From positions 1,984,001 to 2,048,000 of the forward strand of contig OZ220466.1 in assembly GCA_965116055.1 (NCBI GenBank): 64,000 nt of DNA, read 5' to 3'. Both the position numbers and the translations under genes were made by a program. The DNA comes from Bin55 sp965116055. GTDB taxonomy: Bacteria > Pseudomonadota > Gammaproteobacteria > Pseudomonadales > Azotimanducaceae. The notes under the pieces are model-generated. The model was given only the letters and a program-made list of their open reading frames with translations. It ran no database searches and was not told the origin of the DNA. Positions 1 through 8,696 of this stretch are shown here, one piece after another (the first letter of the stretch is position 1; every line of letters begins with the position of its first letter).

Positions 1-1587
1 ATAGGTTTGTAGTCGACTCCGATCAGCTGGCGTCAGTCGCTTTTCGACGCCATACCAAACATGTTCATGTAATACCCCGTGTGCGTTGACCAACGCCGCG
101 AAGGATCCGAGAATATTCAGACGAACTTTGAATTCATCCTTGCTCCATATTCCGATATCATCAATCGTCGCAAAAGTAGGCGCCGGAATACGTTTTCCAT
201 GGAATTCGGCCATCTTCCCCATGACTGTATAGGGCGTTTCACTAGTGACTTCGTCAACCTTATGGATAAGCGTCGATATCCGATTGAGCCGATCACGCGT
301 TTGCTGAATCTCGTCAAATAGGGTCGTGTCGATCGGTCTAATCGGTACAGCGTCCAGGGTTTCTTTTAGATCTTCATAGAAATGCTTCCGATTTGCTTTG
401 TGTGAATGAAGTTCAAGACAAAGATGACCCAGACCACACTGTTGCAACCGTTTGAAAACCACATCAAGCGCGGCTCGTTTTTCGGCGACGAAGAGCACTG
501 TTTTAGATTGTGCCAAGGCCGCCGCAACGATATTTGCAATAGTTTGAGATTTGCCTGTGCCGGGTGGTCCCTGGACTACCAGATTTGTCCCTTTAAGAGC
601 TGCGTCAATGACTTGGGTCTGGGATGTGTCCGCGTCAAGCACATGGTTTAACTCCTTCAGGTCTGCGTAACGACTGTCTAGGTCCGTAGCTTCCTCAATA
701 ACCGAAACCCTACTCTCATTCGCGGAGCCAGATTGCGTCTGCACACCGAATAATTGATTCGTTAAGTTAATGGACTCGTCGCCTACCGTAGCAAATTTTT
801 CGATGGCACTAACGTCAAGATCGTGCGCCATCATGAAACGCTCAAATGAAAAAAAACGTAGCATCATGCGATTGCCAATCACATTCCAACGAGACTTTGA
901 AGCTACGACCTCTTCAACCGCACGAAAATAGGTGGATGGAATAAAGTCTTGCGAACTTGTAAGTTCTGGGAGAATCAACTGGTGCTCTTCATACAACATC
1001 TGCGCTAGCGATTGATTCGTGGACAGATCTTCATCACGAATCGTTAGGTTGAATAGGCTTTTGCTTGAATCCCGTGCCAACGTCACAGGTAAAAGAATCA
1101 GCGGTGCGTTACGTTCTACATCGGACGAATCCGCGTCGAAATACGTCATGAAACCGATGGCGAGATAGAGTACATTGATGCTGAGATCTTCCTCCAGTGC
1201 TCGACTTTCTCTATATAGCGCTAACAGACGCCGTTGAAGTTCTTCTGGAGTGAGATCAGTCTGAAGTTTTGTGTCGGTGTGCCGTTCGTGAACCTCTTGT
1301 TCAAGCGCAGAAGGTACATAGATTGATTCTTCGTCCGTTGACTCATCCGCGCTTACATCTTCGGTCACCTTTTGGGGTAAAAAAGTGAACTTTCTTTGTT
1401 CGCCATAAAGAATTCGAAATATCTGGTCGGCGAGTTCATCTATGACGATGATTTGCTTACGACCTCGGCTTTTAAATCTCGTGTTAATAAGTGGATTGCG
1501 TTTCGAGGTATCGAGAAGGCGTAAACGCAGATCTTCTAAAGTAGCACTTAGATTAACCGCTTCGTGCGAATTTTGCTCTAGTTCCAT
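1..1587 (-). CDS. DUF4011-family superfamily I helicase, partial (3' end beyond the window)
   Basis: The minus strand is open from an ATG at 1587 to the left edge, about 529 codons. The N-terminal region begins with the pattern LEDLRLRLLDTSKRNPLIN, typical of DUF4011 proteins. A Walker A motif GPPGTGKS lies at residues 340-347, preceded by LVVQG and followed by TIANIVAA, as in superfamily I DNA/RNA helicases. The family usually has 1,500 or more residues, with later helicase motifs and often a C-terminal DUF3320 or nuclease-like domain, so most of the protein lies outside the window. Such proteins are frequent in defence islands, but a defence role here is inferred from family membership only. 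No partner gene is visible on the upstream side. Confidence 0.8.
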   Translation of the reverse strand, partial: MELEQNSHEAVNLSATLEDLRLRLLDTSKRNPLINTRFKSRGRKQIIVIDELADQIFRILYGEQRKFTFLPQKVTEDVSADESTDEESIYVPSALEQEVHERHTDTKLQTDLTPEELQRRLLALYRESRALEEDLSINVLYLAIGFMTYFDADSSDVERNAPLILLPVTLARDSSKSLFNLTIRDEDLSTNQSLAQMLYEEHQLILPELTSSQDFIPSTYFRAVEEVVASKSRWNVIGNRMMLRFFSFERFMMAHDLDVSAIEKFATVGDESINLTNQLFGVQTQSGSANESRVSVIEEATDLDSRYADLKELNHVLDADTSQTQVIDAALKGTNLVVQGPPGTGKSQTIANIVAAALAQSKTVLFVAEKRAALDVVFKRLQQCGLGHLCLELHSHKANRKHFYEDLKETLDAVPIRPIDTTLFDEIQQTRDRLNRISTLIHKVDEVTSETPYTVMGKMAEFHGKRIPAPTFATIDDIGIWSKDEFKVRLNILGSFAALVNAHGVLHEHVWYGVEKRLTPADRSRLQTY

Positions 1588-1868
1588 TTCAGTTCGCTAT
1601 CCTACAACTACAACCTATATTTCTTATAGTTAAAGTCTAAAGTCCTCTTCGGCACAAGCCCGTCAAGAAGACATGTTGGATTTGAAAGGTTCGACCTTTC
1701 CATTAAACCATAAAAACGCGGATTGAGGAGTCCTCTATGGCGTGAGGATTTGTCGCTAAATATCCCTGCTAGATTTTCAAGGATTTAGTCTGGTGGAGTG
1801 CATTGGCTGAAGTATGCGGAAGCCCCGTTTGCAGAGTGAAGTCGTAGTCATCGGGGATATATCGGGAC

Positions 1869-2165
1869 TTAGGCAACTTCCCGTTGCCCGGTGATCGCAT
1901 AGTGAAGACTTGCTTGAATACCTTCAAGCAACCCTTCAACTTTGGACACCCGATCTCTAAGGTCACTGACGTCGTCCCGTAGTTCCTTAATATCTATTTT
2001 GAGCTCAACACGTACATCTTTGATCTCACTCCGTACATTTTCGAATTCATCACGGGACTCTTTTCGCCAATCTCTGACTTCTTTACGAAGGCTTCGAAAT
2101 TGGACGAGGTTCAATCCAATAATAGAGACCCCAACTGCTATGACGGCGATGAAAATAGGTTCCAT
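1869..2165 (-). CDS. Small membrane-anchored coiled-coil protein
   Basis: This 98-residue protein has one N-terminal hydrophobic helix (about residues 3-22), then a highly charged heptad-like segment (about 26-85) rich in Arg, Glu, Asp and Lys with regular Val/Leu/Ile spacing. The architecture is a short membrane anchor with a long cytoplasmic or periplasmic coiled coil. No enzyme motif is present. It lies behind the DUF4011 helicase gene on the same strand but is separated from it by about 280 bases, so co-transcription is uncertain. Reading-frame quality and composition make it a likely real gene. Its function is unknown. Confidence 0.6.
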   Translation of the reverse strand: MEPIFIAVIAVGVSIIGLNLVQFRSLRKEVRDWRKESRDEFENVRSEIKDVRVELKIDIKELRDDVSDLRDRVSKVEGLLEGIQASLHYAITGQREVA

Positions 2166-2559
2166 TATTTTTCATTCATCAATGAGTCAATAAAAGTATA
2201 AGCACAAAAAGGGTTGTAACTAGGTCGACTTTTAGTCGCACCAATACCCGAATAGTGATTTCTCTGAGGAGCCTATCGGAAAAGGCTTATTTTCCTGTAT
2301 GGAAGTTGAAGCGTAACTTCAGAAAGTTCGCATGTAGCTCCTTGTTGTTGATCGTTGGGAATAGCCATGCTAGGAGCCTGCGCTCCAGGATGATTTGGCA
2401 TTCGCCAGTAGGATAGCACAGTTGGACTCCTCGCATGCTAGTGTTAACACTAATAATTAGGGTCGGAGCTCACCGATTAATACGCACGTGCCACATTTAC
2501 CAGTGCAGCACGGCATGGCACGTCGGCCCATCAATCTTCAAGTACTCAACGTCATCCTA
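2166..2559. other. Intergenic stretch without a recognisable gene
   Basis: No convincing reading frame, RNA gene or repeat is seen between the small coiled-coil gene and the transposase remnant. It may include the eroded left end of the insertion element, but no terminal inverted repeat could be identified by eye. Confidence 0.4.
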
Positions 2560-3103
2560 TATGTCGCTGTCATGGCGCAGGTTATCAGCACAGTTTGGCA
2601 ACTGGCACACCATCTACTACACTTGGATGAACCGTTGACCGAAAAATGATGTGCGCGCCAAGCTCCATACCGACGAGCCGGGTGAAGCACTAAAAGATCT
2701 CAAATCTACCGGCCGGTCCCGCGGGACTTGACCACCAAGATTCATATGGTGATCAAGGATGCTCAAACCACCATCGCTTCTCGCACTCGCTAAGCCAAGT
2801 CCATGATGCCCAGAGCTTCTTCAGGTGCTGCATCGCCCGGATTAGCAACACGATTGCCCTGCGCGCATCATGGATTAGGTTTATGAAGTGCCAAGACCCG
2901 GCAATTGCCTTGGGCGTTGAAGTTGAGTCCGAGGTGTCGAGGTGAACTCGGGTCAAAGCTTGAGCGTATGACCGTGAGCGGTACAAACGGAGTAACGACA
3001 TCAAGCGGTTGCAGGGATGCATTGCATCTTCTCAAGATGCAAGAAACTCGACGTGATATGTCTCGAATACATCGTCTTCGCAATCGTCATTAATGTGTTG
3101 TAA
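2560..3103 (+). pseudogene. Decayed IS5-family transposase
   Basis: Fragments in shifting plus-strand frames match the order of conserved IS5-type transposase blocks. First is W-R-x-L-x-x-x-F-G-x-W-x-x-x-Y near 2573-2620. Next is LTTKIHMVIKD near 2728-2760. A PGQ-x-HD-like block follows, then AYDRERYKRSNDIKRL near 2962-3010, and finally KLDVICLEYIVFAIV near 3041-3090. In-frame stops and several frameshifts separate the blocks, so no functional protein can be made. Termini and target-site duplications could not be recognised. The family call rests on remembered block patterns rather than an alignment. The remnant marks past insertion next to the DUF4011 gene. Confidence 0.6.
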
Positions 3104-3265
3104 TAGTATTAACATAATCTAATTGGGGTTAGATTCCTATAGACACAATACATGTATCATTGCCACTTAATCACATGTTCACGTTGTTGCCAAAGTTATC
3201 GCAACGCGCTATGCTGCGAACCAAATTAAGTCTAACTCACTGACCATCATACAAGGAATCTTGCC

Positions 3266-4264
3266 ATGCAATCTAGAGAAGTTCGTCTCGCCCAGCGCCC
3301 GGTTGGCATGCCGAAGCCTGAAGATTTCACGGTGGTCGAAATTGACCTACCGGAGCCAGGTGAAGGACAGATCGCCGTCAAAAACGTAAGTCTCACGGTT
3401 GATCCTTATATGCGCGGTCGTATGGTTGATCGTAAGTCTTACGTCGCGGGCTTTGATCTGAGCGAAACCTTAACCGGTGGAGCTATAGGGCGCGTTGAAG
3501 CCTCAAATGATGCGAATTTCGCGGTTGGCGATTACGTCGAATCCAGTTGGGGATGGCGCGAAGCATGGGTCAATTCGGCACGCGGGGTACGCAAGCTCGG
3601 TGAACTCAAAGCACCTGCGTCCGCCTATCTAGGCGTTTTAGGCATGCCTGGAATGACAGCTTATGTTGGCTTACTTGATGTCGGACAATTGAAGGAAGGC
3701 GAGACCGTATTCGTATCAGGTGCGGCAGGAGCAGTAGGCAGTGCCGTCGGTCAGATTGCCAAAATAAAGCAATGCACAGTCATCGGCAGTGCGGGCGGCA
3801 CTGAAAAAGTAGCCCATTTAGTAAATGACCTCGGTTTCGACCATGGAATTGACTATCGCGAAGGCAATTTGACCCAACAGCTGATGAAATGTGCACCGCA
3901 AGGTATTGACGTGTACTTCGATAATGTTGGAGGCGACCATTTAGAAGCTGCTCTGAATTGCATGCGCCCTAACGGTAGGCTACCTTTATGCGGCGCGATT
4001 TCTCAATACAACGCGACCGCCCCCGTAGCCGGACCTCGAAATCTGGCTATCGCGATCGGTTCGCAGTTGACACTTAAAGGTTTTATCGTTTCGAATTACA
4101 ACCATCTGCGCGACGATTTCCTGCATGATATGACTTCGTGGATTGAAAGCGGCCAGTTAACGTACCGCGAGACCATCTTCAATGGCATCGACAAAATGCC
4201 GGAAGCATTCATCGGTTTATTCACCGGCGTGAATACCGGCAAGATGATCGTGAATTTGGAATGA
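3266..4264 (+). CDS. NADP-dependent medium-chain oxidoreductase (CurA/leukotriene B4 dehydrogenase-like)
   Basis: This 332-residue protein is of the usual length for the zinc-independent MDR subfamily that reduces alpha,beta-unsaturated double bonds (curcumin reductase, 15-oxoprostaglandin 13-reductase). The N-terminal region carries NVSLTVDPYMRGRM, a hallmark of this group. The Rossmann nucleotide-binding loop is SGAAGAVGSAVGQIAK, at about residues 152-167. The later DVYFDNVGGDHLEAAL segment is also typical. No zinc-ligand cysteine cluster is seen. It stands alone, with about 225 bases before the ABC exporter genes. The in vivo substrate cannot be inferred. Confidence 0.88.
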   Translation: MQSREVRLAQRPVGMPKPEDFTVVEIDLPEPGEGQIAVKNVSLTVDPYMRGRMVDRKSYVAGFDLSETLTGGAIGRVEASNDANFAVGDYVESSWGWREAWVNSARGVRKLGELKAPASAYLGVLGMPGMTAYVGLLDVGQLKEGETVFVSGAAGAVGSAVGQIAKIKQCTVIGSAGGTEKVAHLVNDLGFDHGIDYREGNLTQQLMKCAPQGIDVYFDNVGGDHLEAALNCMRPNGRLPLCGAISQYNATAPVAGPRNLAIAIGSQLTLKGFIVSNYNHLRDDFLHDMTSWIESGQLTYRETIFNGIDKMPEAFIGLFTGVNTGKMIVNLE

Positions 4265-4489
4265 GCCGCGAGACATCTTAGTAGACGTTTGAGTACGCCA
4301 TTGCGCTGCGTCGATCAAATTGTTGGCAAAGCCTCTCGGATTTTCTAATATTCCCGCCTCCTAGCGAGACGGACATGGCTGCTTTAGCAGTCCTATTTCT
4401 ATCTAAAGCTCGAATCTCCTCGTTCAGTGGCATGAGCACGGAGCCTTTTCGTCGAACTTCGCCGCGTTAGAACGATTGCGAACTCGTAC

Positions 4490-6328
4490 ATGAACGCTAC
4501 ACCGACCAAGAAGTCACAAGACGCTCGTCATACGCTCACCCGATTGACACGCGGCAATCGATTGAAGTATGCCATTGCTGTGTTATTGTCGACCTTGGCA
4601 GCATTGTTGATGATTGTCGTTCCTCTGATCGGCAAACACGCTCTCAACGTGATAGTCGAACAAGACTTTTCATTTGCGTTAGGCCCATTGCTCGTCATTT
4701 CAAATTGGGCACATATTCCTCAATCCTTCTTGCCGTATTTGATCTTTTCTGCGGTAGCAGGTGTTGCCTTGACCATCGCATCTTCAATTTGCCAATTCGG
4801 TCGTGACCGCTTATCTGCCGTCGCATCCGAAAGTATTGCGCAGAAATTGCGCGAGACGCTTTACGATCGTCTGCATCACGTGCCAATGAAGTTTTACGAT
4901 GAATCCGAAACGGGGGATCTCGTGCAACGCTGTTCATCGGACATCGAAACAGTACGCGTATTCATGCATAGTGACATAGATGAAGCGGGTCAAATGTTGC
5001 TATTTCTTGCCGGCATGATCCCGGTGCTGTTTTTGCATCAAGCTACGCTGTCTTGGTTTGCGTTGATGCTCTTGCCGGTGTTGTTCTTTAGCGCATATTT
5101 TTTCTTCAAGAGCATTACGAGACTATTTCAAACCATTGATGAATCAGAAGGTGCGTTAACCGCAGTCATTCAAGAGAACCTCACCGGCATTCGCGTGGTA
5201 AAAGCGTTTGCTCGTCACGAATACGAGGAAACCCGTTTCGAGAAACGCAATCGCGCCTTCCGTGACAACTACATTCGCCTCAACAAGCTGATGGCGCTGT
5301 ATTGGAGCGCCACCGATGTGCTTGCCATGTTGCAGATCGGCATCGTACTTTTCGCCGGCGCTTACTTCTATCTCGTGGGCAAGATCAATATCGGCGAATT
5401 GTTTTTGTTCATGACCTACGTCTCGTATGTTGTATGGCGTATCCGACACGTCGGTCGATTGATTGCCGATGGCGGTAAAGCGGTGGTCGCGCTCCGTCGA
5501 ATCAATCACATTCTCAATACCACGGCCGAGAGTGAACAAGCGATTCCTTCCATTGCGAGAGTAAGTGGTGATATCGAATTCCAGCGCGTAACCATACGGT
5601 TAAGTTCGGAAGAGCCGGTTCTGAAAGATGTGTCTTTTCGCATTCGAAAAGGAGAAACGGTAGGCATCGTCGGTGCGCCAGGCTCTGGGAAGTCGACTCT
5701 CATACGAACGTTACTTCGCATTCATGAGGTAACCGTAGGGAAGATTTCAATTGATGGTATGGACATTACCACACTCAATCGCAAATGGCTGCGCGACAAC
5801 ATCGGCGTCGTCCTGCAGGAACCGTTCCTGTATTCGCGCTCAGTAACGGAAAACTTACGAGTAGGCAAGCAAACCGCTACTAAACACGAGCTTGTCAGCG
5901 CGACGAACGAGGCAGCCTTGCACGATTCAATCGAACGATTCAATGATGGCTACGAAGCCATGATTGGGGAACGCGGTGTCACTTTATCTGGCGGTCAACG
6001 TCAACGACTTGCTTTAGCCCGAGCATTGCTCAAAGAACCGCCGATATTGGTGCTTGACGACGCGCTATCGGCTGTCGACACGGACACCGAAAACCGGATA
6101 CTGAACAGTTTGAATGCTAGGCGAGGAAAACACACAACGATGATCATCGCCCATAGATTGTCGACGCTGCATAACGTGGATCGAATATTGGTATTCGTGG
6201 ATGGCAGGCTTGCCCAAGACGGTACGCATTCGAAACTCTCGAACCAACCCGGTCCTTATCACGAACTGTGCGAATTACAGAACCTCATGGATCGCACTAT
6301 CCAGATCGAGGCACTGACCAATGGCTGA
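4490..6328 (+). CDS. ABC exporter half-transporter with degenerate ATPase site (subunit A)
   Basis: The 612-residue protein is a fused type I exporter: six transmembrane helices in the first ~320 residues, then a nucleotide-binding domain. Walker A is GAPGSGKS (395-402), the signature is LSGGQ (499-503), and Walker B ends LDDA with Asp at position 524 where the catalytic Glu would be. Its stop overlaps the start of the next ABC gene by 8 bases, implying a heterodimer. The Glu-to-Asp change together with the altered signature of the partner places the non-canonical ATP site on this subunit's Walker motifs, as in TM287/288, BmrCD and LmrCD. The exported substrate is unknown; lipids or drugs are usual for the family. 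Confidence 0.9.
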   Translation: MNATPTKKSQDARHTLTRLTRGNRLKYAIAVLLSTLAALLMIVVPLIGKHALNVIVEQDFSFALGPLLVISNWAHIPQSFLPYLIFSAVAGVALTIASSICQFGRDRLSAVASESIAQKLRETLYDRLHHVPMKFYDESETGDLVQRCSSDIETVRVFMHSDIDEAGQMLLFLAGMIPVLFLHQATLSWFALMLLPVLFFSAYFFFKSITRLFQTIDESEGALTAVIQENLTGIRVVKAFARHEYEETRFEKRNRAFRDNYIRLNKLMALYWSATDVLAMLQIGIVLFAGAYFYLVGKINIGELFLFMTYVSYVVWRIRHVGRLIADGGKAVVALRRINHILNTTAESEQAIPSIARVSGDIEFQRVTIRLSSEEPVLKDVSFRIRKGETVGIVGAPGSGKSTLIRTLLRIHEVTVGKISIDGMDITTLNRKWLRDNIGVVLQEPFLYSRSVTENLRVGKQTATKHELVSATNEAALHDSIERFNDGYEAMIGERGVTLSGGQRQRLALARALLKEPPILVLDDALSAVDTDTENRILNSLNARRGKHTTMIIAHRLSTLHNVDRILVFVDGRLAQDGTHSKLSNQPGPYHELCELQNLMDRTIQIEALTNG

Positions 6329-8201
6329 TTTTCTGCTAGAAGACGAACAATTCGACCCGCTAGCCAAACAATCTGTCAATTGGCAATTGTGGCGTCAGCT
6401 CTTCAGCTACATCACACCGTATAAGCGCGAAGTGTTCTGGTTAATCGTTTGCGCTATTGTCACGGGCATATTAGAACCATTCTATGCCCTGATTACGAAG
6501 TGGCTGCTTGATGACATCGTTGCGAACGGGGAAAACGCATCGCTCATTTTGTGGGGAATCGGTTACCTGGCCATGACTCTTTCGCTCGCGGTCGCGGTAG
6601 GTTTCTTCCTTCTGATGACGAACAAACTGAGAGTCCATGCAAGCTACGATCTGCGCCTTGATGCATTTCGCAACCTGCAGCGTCAATCCTTCTCCTACTT
6701 CGATAAAAGACCGGTCGGTTGGCTCGTCGCCCGTATGACGTCAGACTGCGAACGTCTCACGAACATTCTTGCGTGGGCGTTTCTAGATCTCATTTGGAGT
6801 TCGACGATGGTTCTGGCGACTAGCTTCGCATTGGCGTGGCTTAGTTGGAAGATCACGCTTGTGATGATGCTGGTTATGCCTTTTATCGTGTGGATTTCGG
6901 CTAAGTTCCGCCGTTCGATTCTTAGCACTGCGCGAGAAGTTCGCGCGACGAACTCCCGCATAACTGGATCGTTCAATGAGAGCATCATGGGGATGGAAAC
7001 CAGCAAGATATTCGTGCAAGAACAGCCGAACGCTAGCCGGTTTGCCGTGCAAACGCGCCAAATGTACCAAGCGTCCGTGCGTAACCTAACGCTGGCGGCG
7101 ATTTACGTGCCATTGATAGTTACCTCAAGCAGTGTGTCGTATGGCCTAGCGCTTGCATTCGGCGGCTCGGAGATGCTTGCAGGAAGTATCGCCGTAACGA
7201 CGCTTATCACGTTCATGATGCTTGTCAACCACTTCTTCGAACCGTTCGAAGTCGTCGGCAATTGGTTCGCAGAAATACAAATGGCCCAAGCAAGCGCAGA
7301 GAGATTACTTGGCATCATCCAGGCAGAACCCGAAATCAAGGACTCGACGGCAGTGACGAAAGCGATTCAGCTGCACCACGACCAGTCCCCGAACAAGACT
7401 ACAGCATTCGACGGCGGTTTATCTCGTATCGAAAAGATTGAGTTGCGTAATCTGAGTTTCAGTTACGACAGAAGGACCCCTGTATTGAGCGACATCAATC
7501 TTACGGTTGAACGTGGTCAAACCATTGCATTGGTAGGCCCCACCGGTGGAGGCAAGACGACGCTGATTAACGTGATTTGTCGCTTTTATGAACCTACACA
7601 GGGAAGCGTGTATCTAGATGATGTCGACTATCGAAATAGAAGCAACCATTGGCTATATTCGCAACTTGGTATCGTCTTACAACAGGCACACGTATTTAGC
7701 GGTACCGTACGTGAAAACATTCGGTACGGTAAGTTGGATGCGAATGACGCCGAAATTGAACAAGCCGCGAAGCTGGCTGAAGCGCACGGTTTCATCCATC
7801 GTCTTGAAAATGGTTATGACACCCAAGTTGGCGAAAACGGTAATCGCCTATCGGCAGGTCAGAAACAGCTGTTGTCGTTTGCGCGAGCGATTCTTGCCGA
7901 TCCTCAAATTCTGGTACTAGACGAAGCGACGAGTTCGGTCGATACCGAAACCGAGCAACGCATTCAACAAGGTATTGAACGTATGCTTCAAGGCCGCATC
8001 AGCTTCATTATTGCTCACCGTTTATCGACCATACGTCATGCCCATACGATCGTTTTCATCGACGAAGGGCGCATTGTCGAGATGGGTTCGCACGAGGCGC
8101 TACTCGCTCGGCGCGGTCGCTATTTCAGGCTTTACGCGCAACAAAGCATGGATCAATCTTTCCGCGCGGCGTGGCAACACGAGACGCTCGCTGCATCATG
8201 A
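6321..8201 (+). CDS. ABC exporter half-transporter with canonical ATPase site (subunit B)
   Basis: The 626-residue partner has the same layout: N-terminal cytoplasmic helix, six transmembrane helices and an ATP-binding domain. Walker A is GPTGGGKT (406-413), the signature is LSAGQ (510-514) with Ala for Gly, and Walker B ends LDEA with the catalytic Glu at 535. A D-loop SSVDTETE and an H-loop IIAHRLST are present. The intact Glu here pairs with the canonical LSGGQ of subunit A, giving one active and one degenerate ATP site per dimer. The start ATG lies within the last codons of subunit A, so translation is probably coupled. Confidence 0.9.
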   Translation: MADFLLEDEQFDPLAKQSVNWQLWRQLFSYITPYKREVFWLIVCAIVTGILEPFYALITKWLLDDIVANGENASLILWGIGYLAMTLSLAVAVGFFLLMTNKLRVHASYDLRLDAFRNLQRQSFSYFDKRPVGWLVARMTSDCERLTNILAWAFLDLIWSSTMVLATSFALAWLSWKITLVMMLVMPFIVWISAKFRRSILSTAREVRATNSRITGSFNESIMGMETSKIFVQEQPNASRFAVQTRQMYQASVRNLTLAAIYVPLIVTSSSVSYGLALAFGGSEMLAGSIAVTTLITFMMLVNHFFEPFEVVGNWFAEIQMAQASAERLLGIIQAEPEIKDSTAVTKAIQLHHDQSPNKTTAFDGGLSRIEKIELRNLSFSYDRRTPVLSDINLTVERGQTIALVGPTGGGKTTLINVICRFYEPTQGSVYLDDVDYRNRSNHWLYSQLGIVLQQAHVFSGTVRENIRYGKLDANDAEIEQAAKLAEAHGFIHRLENGYDTQVGENGNRLSAGQKQLLSFARAILADPQILVLDEATSSVDTETEQRIQQGIERMLQGRISFIIAHRLSTIRHAHTIVFIDEGRIVEMGSHEALLARRGRYFRLYAQQSMDQSFRAAWQHETLAAS

Positions 8202-8251
8202 CCGTACCAATCAGTACCGCCTAGGCTTTTCGAACGCTCAACCAACGTCCC

Positions 8252-8650
8252 TTGGATTCTAACGAGATAGTACGCATTCTTTCCCCACTATTTATCGAGT
8301 TGGATAAACAGTGCATGGTGACAGATCAATTGATCGACAAGGATCAATGGCGAATATACGTTACAACCATGTGGAGTAATCTCGTCATAAAGCCTCAGAG
8401 CTTGGGCATGGATGAATCCGATCTCGAACATGCATATCAAGTAATTGAGAAGGAAACACAAAGCCGTCTGGGCGGAACAGACGCTCTCGTCGACGCGTAT
8501 CGATTCTTAACCACGAAAGCCGGCGGGCGCAGTATGGACAAGGCGAAGTTGCGAAAGAATCACAAAGACATGCTGCTTTACTTCGCTTCTATGATGGTTG
8601 ACCCTGAACGCCACAAAGAATATATGGCGAAAATTCGCGACAAGCCTTAA
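8252..8650 (+). CDS. Hypothetical protein, 132 residues
   Basis: No family is recognised. The protein is soluble and largely helical in composition, without signal peptide or transmembrane segment. Its C-terminal half is rich in Lys, Asp and Met. The frame can only begin at the TTG at 8252, because a TAG lies in frame at 8222-8224, or at a later internal ATG, so the start is uncertain. It sits 50 bases after the ABC exporter genes and 46 bases before an ankyrin gene on the same strand, and could be read from the same transcript. Confidence 0.55.
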   Translation: MDSNEIVRILSPLFIELDKQCMVTDQLIDKDQWRIYVTTMWSNLVIKPQSLGMDESDLEHAYQVIEKETQSRLGGTDALVDAYRFLTTKAGGRSMDKAKLRKNHKDMLLYFASMMVDPERHKEYMAKIRDKP

Positions 8651-8696
8651 AGACATCTGAGATCGGAGTCGGCACAATGCGAACGGTTATTTCAAG

